Assembly (NCBI RefSeq): GCF_017356015.1
Contig: NZ_JAFIQV010000008.1
Span: forward strand, 62,001 to 126,000
DNA: 64,000 bases
Source: Azospirillum sp. SYSU D00513
Lineage (GTDB): Bacteria; Pseudomonadota; Alphaproteobacteria; Azospirillales; Azospirillaceae
Direction of reading: 5' to 3'
Within the stretch, counting starts at the first letter, position 1. Each line of letters begins with the position of its first letter. Below are positions 30,139 through 39,996 of the stretch, piece after piece. The translations under genes were made by a program, and so were the position numbers. Below the pieces are notes generated by a model. The model worked only from the letters and a program-made list of their open reading frames with translations. It was not told the origin of the DNA and ran no database searches.

Positions 30139-30990
30139 TCAGCTCATCCAGAGCATCATCATCAGCCGGTCGCGGTTCTTCGGCGGCAGGGCGCGGTGAT
30201 AGCAGGAGGTGTCCTCCAGGAAGCCGGTGCCGGCCGGCCCCTCAATGACGAGGATGCGGTCGGCTCCATAATGGCTGACCACCAGATCGTCCGGCGCGTT
30301 GGCCGAGCCCAGCAGCATCTTCAGCTTCTTGCCGCGGTGGGAGCCGCGCACCAGCGCATGGGCGCCGGAGTCGCGGTCCACGTCGGTGAGGTAGAAGGAG
30401 GCCGAGCAGAAGGCGAAGTCGTGGACGTCGAAGTGCCAGTCGATGGTCTGGCCGCGGTTGCGCCGCTCCTCGTCGCCCGCGTCGGTGGCGAAGCTCCAGA
30501 AGACGCGCGGGATGATCTTCTTCGGCCGGTAGCCGAGATAGCGGGTCGCGGCCTCCATCAGGACGGGGTCGTCGGCCACGCGGCGCACGGCGGGACAGGC
30601 CATCGGGTTGGGCGACAGCGCCAGCACAACCCGGGTTCCGTCCGGAAGGCTGCCGTTCCGCACCTCCTCCCGCAGGAAGGTCCGCTCCATGCCGCGCGCC
30701 TGGAAAGGCGTCGTCATGGCGAACTCGATCAGCTCGGCCAGGATCTCCGGCGGGAGGTCGAAGCCCATCGCGACCGAGTCCTGCCGCATCGCGGCGTCCA
30801 CGGCGTCGAGCGACAGGGCGGGGAACAGCGTCCCGGCGGGCATGGCGGGCGTGTAGTTGGACTTGAAGCGGCGCGACGGCTCGGAGATGCGCCGGATGGC
30901 GCTGTAGCCGCGGCGGACGGTTTCGAAACGGCCCAGAGCATAGTGCAACTCACCCGATGCCAGGCGCCGGGTAATGCTGGTCACCTTCAT
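30139..30990 (-). CDS. Phytanoyl-CoA dioxygenase (PhyH)-like protein
   Basis: A 283-residue protein with features of Fe(II)/2-oxoglutarate oxygenases of the PhyH type. The metal site is HFDVHDF (His-x-Asp) near residue 188 with a distal histidine in CYHRALPP near 265 and an arginine after it. No signal peptide. The first 90 residues are unlike the family core and could bind the substrate. The substrate is unknown: members act on phytanoyl-CoA, ectoine or secondary metabolites. It has its own terminator and GAAGGATG as ribosome-binding site, so it stands alone. Confidence 0.68.
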   Translation of the reverse strand: MKVTSITRRLASGELHYALGRFETVRRGYSAIRRISEPSRRFKSNYTPAMPAGTLFPALSLDAVDAAMRQDSVAMGFDLPPEILAELIEFAMTTPFQARGMERTFLREEVRNGSLPDGTRVVLALSPNPMACPAVRRVADDPVLMEAATRYLGYRPKKIIPRVFWSFATDAGDEERRNRGQTIDWHFDVHDFAFCSASFYLTDVDRDSGAHALVRGSHRGKKLKMLLGSANAPDDLVVSHYGADRILVIEGPAGTGFLEDTSCYHRALPPKNRDRLMMMLWMS

Positions 30991-31226
30991 GGCTAAGACA
31001 TCCTTCGCCGAGACGATTGCCTCACGGCCAGCGGGCCGCGTCGGAGCGAAATGTATCCAGTGAACAGCATTTTAGTGAATGCTCTTCGGGCGTAACGCGT
31101 CCCGTTCCGGGATTATCCCTGAACGAATGCGACCGCACTCGGAAGAGACGGTTGCAGAGGCGGCGTTGCCTGCCCGCGGCCGCCCGGCCGGACGCGCCCG
31201 CGCCACGGCCGGGGACGTGAGGCGCG

Positions 31227-31724
31227 TCAGAGCGCCTTTGCCGCCTTCAGGACGGCGGTGACATGGCCGGTGACCTTCACCTTGCGCCAGACGTTGCGGA
31301 CGATGCCGTCCCGGTCGATCAGAAAGGTGGCGCGGTCGATGCCCATGTACTTGCGGCCGTACATGCTCTTCTCCACCCAGGTGCCGTAGGCCTCGCAGAC
31401 CGTGCCGTCCGTATCGGAGGCCAGGGTGAAGGGAAGCTCGTGCTTCGCCTTGAACTTGTCGTGACTGGCGACGCTGTCCTTGGACACGCCGATCACGACG
31501 GCGTCCACGCCGGTGAAGTCGGGCAGGGCGTCGCGGAAACCGCAGGCCTCCGACGTACAGCCGGACGTATCGTCCTTGGGATAGAAGTACAGCACCACCG
31601 GCCGGCCCCGCAGGGCGGAGAGCGTGACGCTGCCGCCCCCGTCGGTCGGAATGGTGAAATCGGGGGCCGGGGTTCCGGCGTCGGGACCGGACGCGGTGGC
31701 GGCGTCGCTGGGGGCGTCGCTCAT
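31227..31724 (-). CDS. bcp: Thioredoxin-dependent peroxiredoxin (Bcp)
   Basis: A cytoplasmic thiol peroxidase of 165 residues that reduces hydrogen peroxide and organic peroxides. The active-site segment is YPKDDTSGCTSEACGF, with peroxidatic and resolving cysteines five apart as in BCP/PrxQ. The GMDRA-like region reads GIDRATFLIDRDG. The first 20 residues are an Ala/Ser-rich extension. Its ATG overlaps the stop of glnE by four bases, so it is translationally coupled to the nitrogen-control enzyme. Confidence 0.92.
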   Translation of the reverse strand: MSDAPSDAATASGPDAGTPAPDFTIPTDGGGSVTLSALRGRPVVLYFYPKDDTSGCTSEACGFRDALPDFTGVDAVVIGVSKDSVASHDKFKAKHELPFTLASDTDGTVCEAYGTWVEKSMYGRKYMGIDRATFLIDRDGIVRNVWRKVKVTGHVTAVLKAAKAL

Positions 31725-34723
31725 GGGCTGTTCTGCTCCGTCATGGGCCCGGCCCCGGAACGGGGCGAGGCGGGAGGGGTGAGGCTCTTCGCCGGCTCCT
31801 CGACCAAGGCCTTGAAATGGCCGTGGATCCGCTCGGCGACGGCGCGGATTCTGCCGTCGAGCGCGGCGAAGTCAATCGGCGCGTCCTCTTCCGGGAAGGC
31901 GTTGCGCGCCAGACCCTCGAAGAGAGAAGGGGATACCTGCGCCGGATCGAGCACCCCGTCTGTCGCGAGCCGCAGGAAGCCCTGCACCCGGCGCCACAGC
32001 CGGAGTGCCGCGATAAGCTCCTCCGCGATGGCCGACTCGAGCAGGCCGGCCTCGGCGCAGTTCGCGATGGCCTGGGCGGTGCGGATCGACAGGATGCCGG
32101 GATGGGCGTGGCCGTGGCGGAGCTGGAAATACTGGGCGATGAACTCGATGTCGATCAGCCCGCCGCGCGCGTACTTCACGTTCCAGGGGTTCGGCGTCCC
32201 GAACTCCTTGTCGATCCGGCGGCGCATGTCGGCCACGTCCCACAGCAGCTTGTCCGGTTCGCGCGGCGCCGTCAGCACCGCGCGCGCGGCCTCCTCGAAC
32301 CGGCGCGCCAGCTCGGAGTCGCCGAGCGCGCGGGCGCGGGTCAGGGCCATGTGCTCCCAGGTCCAGGCGTCATGGGCCTGATAGCGCAGGAAGGAATCGA
32401 GCGAGGTCGCCAGCGGCCCGGCGTTGCCGGACGGGCGCAGCCGCATGTCCACCTCGTAGAGCTTCCCGTCCGCCATGGGGGAGGTGATGGCGCTGGTCAG
32501 CCGCTGCGTCAGCTTGATGAAATACTCGTTCGGCGCCAGCGGCTTGGCCCCGTCCGACCCCTTCGATCCGGGCGGCGCGTCGTAGACCACGATCAGGTCG
32601 ATGTCGGAGGTGATGGTGAGCTGCTTGCTGCCCAGCTTGCCCATCGCCACGATGATCCAGGAGGCGCCGGGCACCCGCCCGTGCCGGACCGCGAACTCCT
32701 CCTCCACGCGGGCCGCGAGGTCCGGCACCACCACGCCGGCGAGGTCGGCCAGGAAGGGGCCACACTGGTCGCCGTCGGTGATGCCGCGCAGGATGTGGGT
32801 GCCGGCGCGGAAGCGCTGGTCGTTGGTCCAGCGCCGCGCCAGCGTCAGCGCATCCTCGAAGTCCCGCGCCGTCGCCATCAGCCGCTGGTAGTCCTCGGCC
32901 ACCCTCTCCTCGCCGGGCAGAGGGTCGAAGAAGTCCGGCGACAGCACGGCGTCCAGCAGCGACGGGTTGCGCGACAGCGTCCGGGCGAGCTGCGGGGCCG
33001 TGCCCATGATCTCCGCCACCAGCTCCAGCAGCCAGGGGTTGGCGGTGAACAGCGAGAACAGCCCAACGCCGGCCGGAAGCTGCGTCAGGAAGCTGTCGAA
33101 ATGGACCAGCGCGTTGTCCGGGTTCGGCGTCTTGGCGAGTTCCGACAGGATGGTCGGCACCAGCTCCGTCAGCAGTTCGCGCGCGCGGCCCGACCGGGTG
33201 GCGCGGTAGCGGCCCCGGTGCCAGACGGACACGATGCCGATGGCCCGGCTCGGGTCCCGGAAGCCCATGCCGCTCAGCGTCTCCACCGTGCCTGGGTCGT
33301 CGTCGGTGCCGGTGAAGACGAGGTTGCCGGGGCCGGACAGCGACGGCGCCTCCTCGAACAGTTCGGCGTAGCGGTCCTCCACCCGGCCGAGCCGGGCCAG
33401 CAGCTCGGCCCGGAACTCCGCCGGATCGGCGTAGCCGAGGAAGGTCGCCAGATGCGCCACCCCCTCGTCGTCCGCCGGGATCCTGTGCGTCTGCCGGTCG
33501 TCGGTCATCTGGATGCGGTGTTCGACCCGGCGTAGGAAGTCGTAGGCCTCCTCCAGCTCCTCCAGCGCGCCGGGCGGGACGCGCTCGACCTCGCACAGCG
33601 CGCGGATCGCCGCCAGTGTCGGGGCGATGCGGACGCGCTGGTCGCGTCCGCCGAAGATCAGCTGCTGGGTCTGGGCGAAGAACTCGATCTCGCGGATTCC
33701 GCCGCGCCCGACCTTGATGTCGTGGCCGTTGACCGTCACCTCGCGGTGGCCCTTGTGGGCGTTGATCTGCCGCTTGATGGAATGAATGTCCTGGATGGCG
33801 GCGAAATCGAGATGGCGGCGCCATATGAAGGGTTCCAGCGTGCGCAGGAACGCGGCACCCGCCTCAAGGTCGCCGGCCACCGGCCGGGCCTTGATCATGG
33901 CGGCGCGCTCCCAGTTCTGGCCCACGCTGGCGTAATAGGTCTCGGCCGCCGTCACCGAAACCGCGAGCGGCGTGGCGCCCGGATCGGGGCGCAGACGGAG
34001 ATCCGTTCGGAAGACGTAGCCGTCCCTGGTGCGTTCATCCATAATCCGGACGAGATCGCGCGCGATACGGATGAACGTGCGGGCGAGATTGTCGGGCTGG
34101 GCGGTCTGAACGACGGCGTCGTCGTACAGAATGATCAGGTCGATATCGCTGGAATAGTTGAGTTCGCGCGCACCAAGTTTTCCCATGGCAAGCACGATCA
34201 GACCCGACCCCACCGTTGGGCGCTGCGGATCAGGCAGCGTCACCGTCCCCGCCTCCGACGCCCGGCGCAGCAGATGCGCCGCGGCGAGCCTCAGCCCTGT
34301 TTCCGCCATGTCGGACAGGGCGCCGGTGACGCGCGCCAGCGGCCAGGACCGTGTGATGTCGGCGAGCCCGATCAGCAGGGCGGCCCGCCGCTTGGCGACG
34401 CGCAGCGCGGCCATGAGCCGGTCGGTGGAACGCTCCTCCGCCCTGTCCCGTTCGAGTTCGGCCATCAGCGCGGCGAAGGTCGCGTTGTACCCGTCCTCGA
34501 CCAGCCGCTTCATGAAGGCCAGTTCGCGCGTGAGAATGAAGCCCAGATACGGGCTGTTGCCGCAGACCCCGTCGAGCAGTGCCCGGCCCTCGGCCGAGTC
34601 GGCGAAGGCGAGCGCCCAGTCCCGCAGCTCCGGCGCGGTCCCCGCCGCCTCCTGCCGCCAGCGCTCCAGGCCGTTCGCGGCCTGGGCTGTGTCGAAGGGC
34701 TTGGGCGGTACGGCGAGCGGCAT
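31721..34723 (-). CDS. glnE: Bifunctional glutamine synthetase adenylyltransferase/deadenylase
   Basis: It adds AMP to, and removes it from, glutamine synthetase to switch the enzyme off and on with nitrogen supply. The 1000 residues contain two nucleotidyltransferase domains with matching metal motifs: GSDIDLIILYD near residue 190 (deadenylating half) and TSDIDLIVVYD near 710 (adenylylating half), each followed by its GlnD-like helical region. Length and motif spacing are normal. bcp follows with a four-base overlap. Divergent from the AsmA-like gene. Confidence 0.95.
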   Translation of the reverse strand: MPLAVPPKPFDTAQAANGLERWRQEAAGTAPELRDWALAFADSAEGRALLDGVCGNSPYLGFILTRELAFMKRLVEDGYNATFAALMAELERDRAEERSTDRLMAALRVAKRRAALLIGLADITRSWPLARVTGALSDMAETGLRLAAAHLLRRASEAGTVTLPDPQRPTVGSGLIVLAMGKLGARELNYSSDIDLIILYDDAVVQTAQPDNLARTFIRIARDLVRIMDERTRDGYVFRTDLRLRPDPGATPLAVSVTAAETYYASVGQNWERAAMIKARPVAGDLEAGAAFLRTLEPFIWRRHLDFAAIQDIHSIKRQINAHKGHREVTVNGHDIKVGRGGIREIEFFAQTQQLIFGGRDQRVRIAPTLAAIRALCEVERVPPGALEELEEAYDFLRRVEHRIQMTDDRQTHRIPADDEGVAHLATFLGYADPAEFRAELLARLGRVEDRYAELFEEAPSLSGPGNLVFTGTDDDPGTVETLSGMGFRDPSRAIGIVSVWHRGRYRATRSGRARELLTELVPTILSELAKTPNPDNALVHFDSFLTQLPAGVGLFSLFTANPWLLELVAEIMGTAPQLARTLSRNPSLLDAVLSPDFFDPLPGEERVAEDYQRLMATARDFEDALTLARRWTNDQRFRAGTHILRGITDGDQCGPFLADLAGVVVPDLAARVEEEFAVRHGRVPGASWIIVAMGKLGSKQLTITSDIDLIVVYDAPPGSKGSDGAKPLAPNEYFIKLTQRLTSAITSPMADGKLYEVDMRLRPSGNAGPLATSLDSFLRYQAHDAWTWEHMALTRARALGDSELARRFEEAARAVLTAPREPDKLLWDVADMRRRIDKEFGTPNPWNVKYARGGLIDIEFIAQYFQLRHGHAHPGILSIRTAQAIANCAEAGLLESAIAEELIAALRLWRRVQGFLRLATDGVLDPAQVSPSLFEGLARNAFPEEDAPIDFAALDGRIRAVAERIHGHFKALVEEPAKSLTPPASPRSGAGPMTEQNSP

Positions 34724-34849
34724 GGCGGCAATCCCTGCTCAGGAAATGGGCGGAAACTTGCGCCCCCGCGCGCCCCGGGTCAACCGATGTGGTGGGCGGC
34801 ATGACGGGTGGCGGGGCGGGTTGAGCTTTGACCGGCGCGGTGGCGCGTG

Positions 34850-37800
34850 ATGCGGCGTCTGGGGCGTGTTCTCGCCTGGGCCGGCTTCGCGCTGGCCGGT
34901 CTGACGGCGCTGGCGGTTCTGGCGCTCGGGCTGCTGACCGCGCGGCTGGCCCACGGGCCGCTCTCGCTCGACGTGCTGGCGCCCACGCTGGAAGACGCGC
35001 TGAGCGACCGGCGCGGGCGCTTCCGGATCGAGCTGGGGGACCTTCACCTCTCCTGGGAGGAGGCGGAAGCCTTCGGCGGGTGGAGCCGGCTCGACCTGCG
35101 GGCGACGCGGGTGCGGGCGGTCAACGCCGACGGCGCGGAGCTGGCGGCCGTGCCGGAACTCGGCCTCAGCCTGTCGGTGGGGGCGCTCGCCCGCGGCATG
35201 CTGTCGCCGACGCGGCTGGAGCTGGTGCGCCCGCGCGTCGAGGTGATCCGGCGGGCCGACGGGCGGGTCGCCTTCGACATCCGCGCCGAGGACGATCCGG
35301 CGACCCTGAAGCGTCAGGCGGCGGAGGGTGACGGCGACGGCAACGCGCTGATCGACGAGCTGCTGGACACTCTGCTCCAGCCGCCGGACATGAACCGCCA
35401 GCTCGGCCTGCTGTCGCGGGTCAGCGTCGTCGGAGGGGAGCTGACGGTGGTCAACCGCATGCTCGGCCTGTCCTGGCACGCCGATCCGGCGGACATCGTG
35501 CTGACCCGGGGTGCCGAGGGCGTGGTTGGCCGGGCGCGGCTGGCGCTGGACACCGCGGGGCTCCGCGCGACGGCCGACGCCACGATCGTCTTTCGGCAGA
35601 GCGACCGCACGGCGTCCGTGTCGGCCAGCGTCGAGAATCTGGAACCGGCGGCGCTCGCCCGGCTCGGCCCGGCCCTGGAGCCGCTGGCCGCCGTCGCCCT
35701 GCCCATCAGCGGGACGGTGACGGCGGACCTCGACCGGCGTTTCCAGCCCCTGCGCGTCGGTTTCGACCTGCGCGGCCATCCCGGAAGCCTGTCCGTTCCC
35801 GCCCTGCGGCCGGAGCCCTACACGGTCTCCGGCCTGACGGCGCGCGGCAGCCTCGACGTGGGTGGCAAGCGCCTCGCCCTCGAACGCCTCGCCATCGGGC
35901 TCGGCCGGCCCGGCACGCAGGCCGCCGCGGCCCTGAGCGCGGCCGGCACGCTGGCCGAGGAGCCCGACGGCCGGATGGCCGGTACCGGACGGCTGGAGTT
36001 GGCGACGGGCGGGCGCACCGCCGTCCTGGAGCTGGACGGTCGGCGCGACGAGCGCCGCGTCACGGAGCTGACCGCCCGGCTGGAAGAGCTGGAGCCGGCC
36101 CTGCTGGCCGGCCTCGCGCCGGCCCTGGAATCGTTGGAGGTGGCCGCTTTGCCGCTGTCCGGCACGGCGCGGCTCGTCCTGGAACCGGACCTCATGCCGC
36201 GCGCGGGGCGCATCGACCTGTCCGCCGGCGCCGGGCGCGTCCTGCAGCCCGGACTGTTCCCCGAGCCGCTGCACATCGCGTCGGCCCGGCTGCGCGCCTC
36301 CGGCGACCGTGCGGCGGGCGCGGTCACGGTGGAGGAGCTGGCGGTCGATCTCGGCGGGCCGCGGATCGACGCGACGGCGCAGGCGGCCAGGACCGATGGA
36401 CGGCTCTCCGTGGAGACCGTGGCGACCGCGCGCAACCTGCCGATCGAGGAGTTGCACCGCTACTGGCCGCTGACGGCCGGGCCGGGTGCCCGCAAATGGG
36501 TCACGTCCAAGCTGTCGAAGGGAATCGCCACCCAGGCGACCGCGACGGTCCGAGCCAGCGCCCCGATGGACGGGCCGGACTCCCTTCCGGGTCCCCTCGC
36601 CATCGACCATTTCGACGCGCGCATCCGCGCCGAGGGCATGACGGTGGACTATTTCCACCCTCTGCCGCCGGTGGAGGAGGTGAGCGCCGACATCGTCACG
36701 GACGGCGCCACCTTCACCATCCAGCCGGAGAGCGGGCGCATCGAGGATGTCGAGGTCGGGGAAGGGGCCATCGTGCTGAGCGGCCTCGACAACGACCAGG
36801 AGCGGATCGACATCCGCCTTCCCGTGCGTGGGCCGGTCCCGACCATCCTGCGCGTGCTGGACAGCCCGCCGCTGCGCTACCCGAGCAAGCTCGACATCGA
36901 CCCGAAGCGCACGAAGGGGACGGCCGACGCGGAGCTGCACTTCACCTTCCCGCTGGTGTCCGACCTGGACATGGACCAGATCCAGCTCGGCGTGACCGGG
37001 CGGCTGCGCGGGACCGCCGTGGAGGATGTCGCGGCGGGGCTGGACGCGACGGAGGGCGAGCTGACGCTGGCCCTCGACTCCGAGGCCATGAACATCAAGG
37101 GACGCGCGAAGCTCGACGGCGTTCCCGTGGTGCTCGACTGGCGGGAACGGTTCGGCGACGGCCCGGAAGGCGCCCGGAACAAGGGACCGCGCACCCGCGT
37201 CGCGGTGAAGGGCGAACTGGACGCGGCGGACCTGCGCAGCCATGGCATCGACCTCGGCGATCATCTGCTCGGGCCGCTCGGGGCCGACGTGCTCTTCACG
37301 GTGGACCAGAACCGCCGTCTCGCGCTCGCGGCGAAGCTCGATCTGACGAAGACCCACCTGTCGCTCCCGCTGATCGGCTGGAACAAGCCGCCGGGCATGG
37401 CCGGCAAGGGTGACTTGGCGCTGGAGTTCAGCAAGGGCCGGGTGACGCGCGTGACCGGCCTGACCGTGGAGGGCGCCGGTCTGGCGGGGGAGGCGACCGT
37501 CATCATGGCGCCGTCGGGCACCGCCGTCTCAAAGGTGCGGGTGCATCGCCTGAAGCATGGCGCCACGGAGCTTGAGGCCGACATCACGGTCCGGGAAGGC
37601 AACGGCTATGCCGGAAGCATCACCGGCCGCAGCCTGGACGGCCGCCATCTGTTCGGGGGCGGCAAGGACGATGGCGGGCAGGGGGATAAGGACGGCGATG
37701 GCCAGATTCCGCTCGACCTGACGCTGCGGCTCGACCGCGTGGTGTTCGGGGTCGGGCGGCAACTCGCCGACGTGACCGGCACGATCCGCCGCAACCCGAA

Positions 37801-38536
37801 GGCCTGGACGGCGCTGGACGTGAACGCCCTCACCGGCCCGAACGGGATGCTGACCGTCCGCTACGCGCGCGGGGCCGACGGCGCCTACGACGCCGCCATC
37901 TACGCCAACGACGCCGGCGGGATGCTGCGGGCGCTCGACGTCAGCGACCGGATGCGCGGCGGCAACCTGACCATCACCGGCCGCACGCTGGAGCCCCGCG
38001 CGGACGCCGCGATCCAGGGCTCGGTCCGGCTCGACAACTACACGCTCATCGACCCCCCGGCCCTGGCCCGGCTGCTGAACGCCACGGCGCCCAAGGGGCT
38101 GGCCGAGCTGGTGGAGGGCGGGAACGAGATCAACTTCGGCCGCCTCGTCGGCAATTTCCGCAAGGACGGACCGGCGCTGACCTTGACGGACGTCCGCACC
38201 TCCGGGTCGGCGCTCGGCCTGACCATGGAGGGGGAGGTGGACATCCCCAGCATGACCGGAAACCTGCGCGGCACCATCGTGCCGCTCTACGGGCTGAACA
38301 GGCTCATCGGCCAGATCCCGATCCTGGGCGACATCATCAGCGGCGGCGAGGGGCAGGGCATCTTCTCCGCCACCTGGCACGCCCGCGGCCCGCTCGGCGA
38401 GCCGGACATCAGCGTCAACCCGCTGGCCGTGCTGGCCCCCGGTTTCCTGCGCAACCTGTTCTTCCTCGGCGACGGACCCGGGTCCGGCGGCGGAGCACCC
38501 TCCGGCCCGCCGCCCGACCCGGTCGGCGGGCGGTAA
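34850..38536 (+). CDS. AsmA/YhdP-like giant envelope protein (DUF3971)
   Basis: A 1228-residue protein anchored by an N-terminal membrane segment (about 8-32) with the rest predicted beta-rich in the periplasm. The layout, a DUF3971-like middle and an AsmA-like C-terminal block (for example LNATAPKGLAELV and IPILGDIISGGEGQGIF), fits the YhdP/TamB/AsmA superfamily, whose members bridge inner and outer membranes and move phospholipids. A GTG lies just before the ATG at 34850. The tail is Gly/Pro-rich. It stands alone, divergent from glnE. A long open frame of over 870 codons on the opposite strand is a composition artefact. Confidence 0.82.
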   Translation: MRRLGRVLAWAGFALAGLTALAVLALGLLTARLAHGPLSLDVLAPTLEDALSDRRGRFRIELGDLHLSWEEAEAFGGWSRLDLRATRVRAVNADGAELAAVPELGLSLSVGALARGMLSPTRLELVRPRVEVIRRADGRVAFDIRAEDDPATLKRQAAEGDGDGNALIDELLDTLLQPPDMNRQLGLLSRVSVVGGELTVVNRMLGLSWHADPADIVLTRGAEGVVGRARLALDTAGLRATADATIVFRQSDRTASVSASVENLEPAALARLGPALEPLAAVALPISGTVTADLDRRFQPLRVGFDLRGHPGSLSVPALRPEPYTVSGLTARGSLDVGGKRLALERLAIGLGRPGTQAAAALSAAGTLAEEPDGRMAGTGRLELATGGRTAVLELDGRRDERRVTELTARLEELEPALLAGLAPALESLEVAALPLSGTARLVLEPDLMPRAGRIDLSAGAGRVLQPGLFPEPLHIASARLRASGDRAAGAVTVEELAVDLGGPRIDATAQAARTDGRLSVETVATARNLPIEELHRYWPLTAGPGARKWVTSKLSKGIATQATATVRASAPMDGPDSLPGPLAIDHFDARIRAEGMTVDYFHPLPPVEEVSADIVTDGATFTIQPESGRIEDVEVGEGAIVLSGLDNDQERIDIRLPVRGPVPTILRVLDSPPLRYPSKLDIDPKRTKGTADAELHFTFPLVSDLDMDQIQLGVTGRLRGTAVEDVAAGLDATEGELTLALDSEAMNIKGRAKLDGVPVVLDWRERFGDGPEGARNKGPRTRVAVKGELDAADLRSHGIDLGDHLLGPLGADVLFTVDQNRRLALAAKLDLTKTHLSLPLIGWNKPPGMAGKGDLALEFSKGRVTRVTGLTVEGAGLAGEATVIMAPSGTAVSKVRVHRLKHGATELEADITVREGNGYAGSITGRSLDGRHLFGGGKDDGGQGDKDGDGQIPLDLTLRLDRVVFGVGRQLADVTGTIRRNPKAWTALDVNALTGPNGMLTVRYARGADGAYDAAIYANDAGGMLRALDVSDRMRGGNLTITGRTLEPRADAAIQGSVRLDNYTLIDPPALARLLNATAPKGLAELVEGGNEINFGRLVGNFRKDGPALTLTDVRTSGSALGLTMEGEVDIPSMTGNLRGTIVPLYGLNRLIGQIPILGDIISGGEGQGIFSATWHARGPLGEPDISVNPLAVLAPGFLRNLFFLGDGPGSGGGAPSGPPPDPVGGR

Positions 38537-38578
38537 TTAAAAAGGCCGGCGTCCTTCCCCCAGGGAAGGACGCCGGCC
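38535..38578 (-). terminator. Intrinsic terminator of tyrS
   Basis: A 16-bp perfect stem, GGCCGGCGTCCTTCCC and GGGAAGGACGCCGGCC, with a 3-base loop. On the minus strand it is followed by TTTTTAATTA. It starts eight bases after the AsmA-like stop, so it probably serves both converging genes. Confidence 0.9.
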
Positions 38579-38619
38579 CGGATGAAGGCAGACGGAGGCG
38601 GCGGACGGGAAAGCGCCGG

Positions 38620-39873
38620 TCAGGCCGGCTTCACCAGTGCGTGGCGCTTCTTTCCGGCGCTGAGCTTGATGACGCCCTCGCCGTTGAGGTCGGCCGTGGT
38701 GGCCTTGGACGCCTCGTCCGGAATGGGGCCATCGTTCATGCGGGCGCCCGCGCCCTTGATGAGGCGGCGCGCCTCGCCCTTGGAGGCGGCGAGGCCGGTG
38801 GCGACCAGCAGGTCCACGACCGGCACGCCGGCATCCAGGTCGCCGCGCGGCAGCTCGACGGTGGGCAGCCCCTCGGCGGCGGCGCCCTGCTCGAAGGTGC
38901 GCCGCGCGGTCTCGGCGGCCTCCAGTGCCGCCTCCTCGCCATGGGCGAGTTTGGTCACCTCGTGGGCCAGGATCTTCTTGGCCTCGTTGATCTCGGCGCC
39001 GGGCAGGCTTTCCAGCCGGGCGACCTCCTCCAGCGGCAGCTCGGTATAGAGGCGCAGGAAGCGGCCGACGTCGGCGTCCTCCGTGTTGCGCCAGTACTGC
39101 CAGAAATCATAGGCGCTGAGCTTGTCGGCCGTGAGCCACACGGCACCCGCCGCCGTCTTGCCCATCTTGGCGCCGGAGGAGGTGGTCAGCAGCGGGGTGG
39201 TCAGGCCGAACAGCTCGGCCCCGTCGGTGCGGCGGCCCAGCTCGACGCCGTTGATGATGTTGCCCCACTGGTCCGACCCGCCCATCTGCAGCGAGCAGCC
39301 CAGCCGCCGGTGCAGCTCGACGAAGTCGTAGGCCTGGAGGATCATGTAGTTGAATTCCAGGAAGGTCAGCGGCTGCTCCCGTTCCAGCCGCATCTTGACC
39401 GACTCGAAGGTCAGCATGCGGTTGATCGTGAAGTGCCGGCCGATGTCGCGCAGCAGCGGGATGTATTTCAGCTCGTCCAGCCAGTCGCCGTTGTTGACCA
39501 TCACCGCGTCGGTCGGGCCGTCGCCGAAGGTCAGGTAGCGGCCGAAGATGCGCTTGATGCCCGCCATGTTGGAGGCGATGACCTCGTCGGTCAGCAGCTG
39601 GCGCGCCTCGTCCTTGCCTGACGGGTCGCCGATCTTCGTGGTGCCGCCGCCCATCAGCACGATGGGCTTGTGGCCGGTCTTCTGGAGCCAGCGCAGCATC
39701 ATGATCGGCAGCAGGCTGCCCACATGCAGGCTGTCGGCCGTGCAGTCGAAGCCGATGTAGGCGACGATCGGTCCCTTGCCCGCCCGCTCGTCGAGCGCGG
39801 CGAAATCGGTGCACTGGTGGATGAAGCCGCGCTGTTGCAGCGTGAGCAGGAAATCCGAGGTGAGCGTCGTCAT
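38620..39873 (-). CDS. tyrS: Tyrosyl-tRNA synthetase
   Basis: It charges tRNA-Tyr with tyrosine. The 417 residues show the class I HIGH-equivalent [10 protein letters not shown] near residue 47 and the KMSKS-equivalent [10 protein letters not shown] near 235, with the tyrosine-binding [10 protein letters not shown] between them. The C-terminal S4 RNA-binding domain is visible as [17 protein letters not shown]. Length is normal. It has a promoter-like pair upstream and a strong terminator, so it is a single-gene unit, divergent from anmK. Confidence 0.96.
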   Translation of the reverse strand: MTTLTSDFLLTLQQRGFIHQCTDFAALDERAGKGPIVAYIGFDCTADSLHVGSLLPIMMLRWLQKTGHKPIVLMGGGTTKIGDPSGKDEARQLLTDEVIASNMAGIKRIFGRYLTFGDGPTDAVMVNNGDWLDELKYIPLLRDIGRHFTINRMLTFESVKMRLEREQPLTFLEFNYMILQAYDFVELHRRLGCSLQMGGSDQWGNIINGVELGRRTDGAELFGLTTPLLTTSSGAKMGKTAAGAVWLTADKLSAYDFWQYWRNTEDADVGRFLRLYTELPLEEVARLESLPGAEINEAKKILAHEVTKLAHGEEAALEAAETARRTFEQGAAAEGLPTVELPRGDLDAGVPVVDLLVATGLAASKGEARRLIKGAGARMNDGPIPDEASKATTADLNGEGVIKLSAGKKRHALVKPA

Positions 39874-39913
39874 GGCCGCGATCCGGCAATCATTCTATGG
39901 TAAAGGGTCGCGT

Positions 39914-39942
39914 CTGTTAGCACGGAACGCGGCGGGCTACAA
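39914..39942 (-). promoter_or_regulatory. Probable tyrS promoter
   Basis: On the minus strand, TTGTAG (complement of 39937-39942) and TAACAG (complement of 39914-39919) are spaced by 17 bases, about 40 bases before the tyrS ATG. Confidence 0.5.
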
Positions 39943-39996
39943 TTCTCGGGGGCTTTCCCGGAAGCAAGGCCGGTCGGAACAGGGAGGCAGGACGCG

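Noticed and set aside
34739..37357. Open frame of 872 codons on the minus strand opposite the AsmA-like gene
   Set aside because: Composition is dominated by Arg, Gln, His and Gly in patterns produced by reading a GC-rich gene backwards; no domain, no start signal. The plus-strand gene has a membrane anchor and family motifs.
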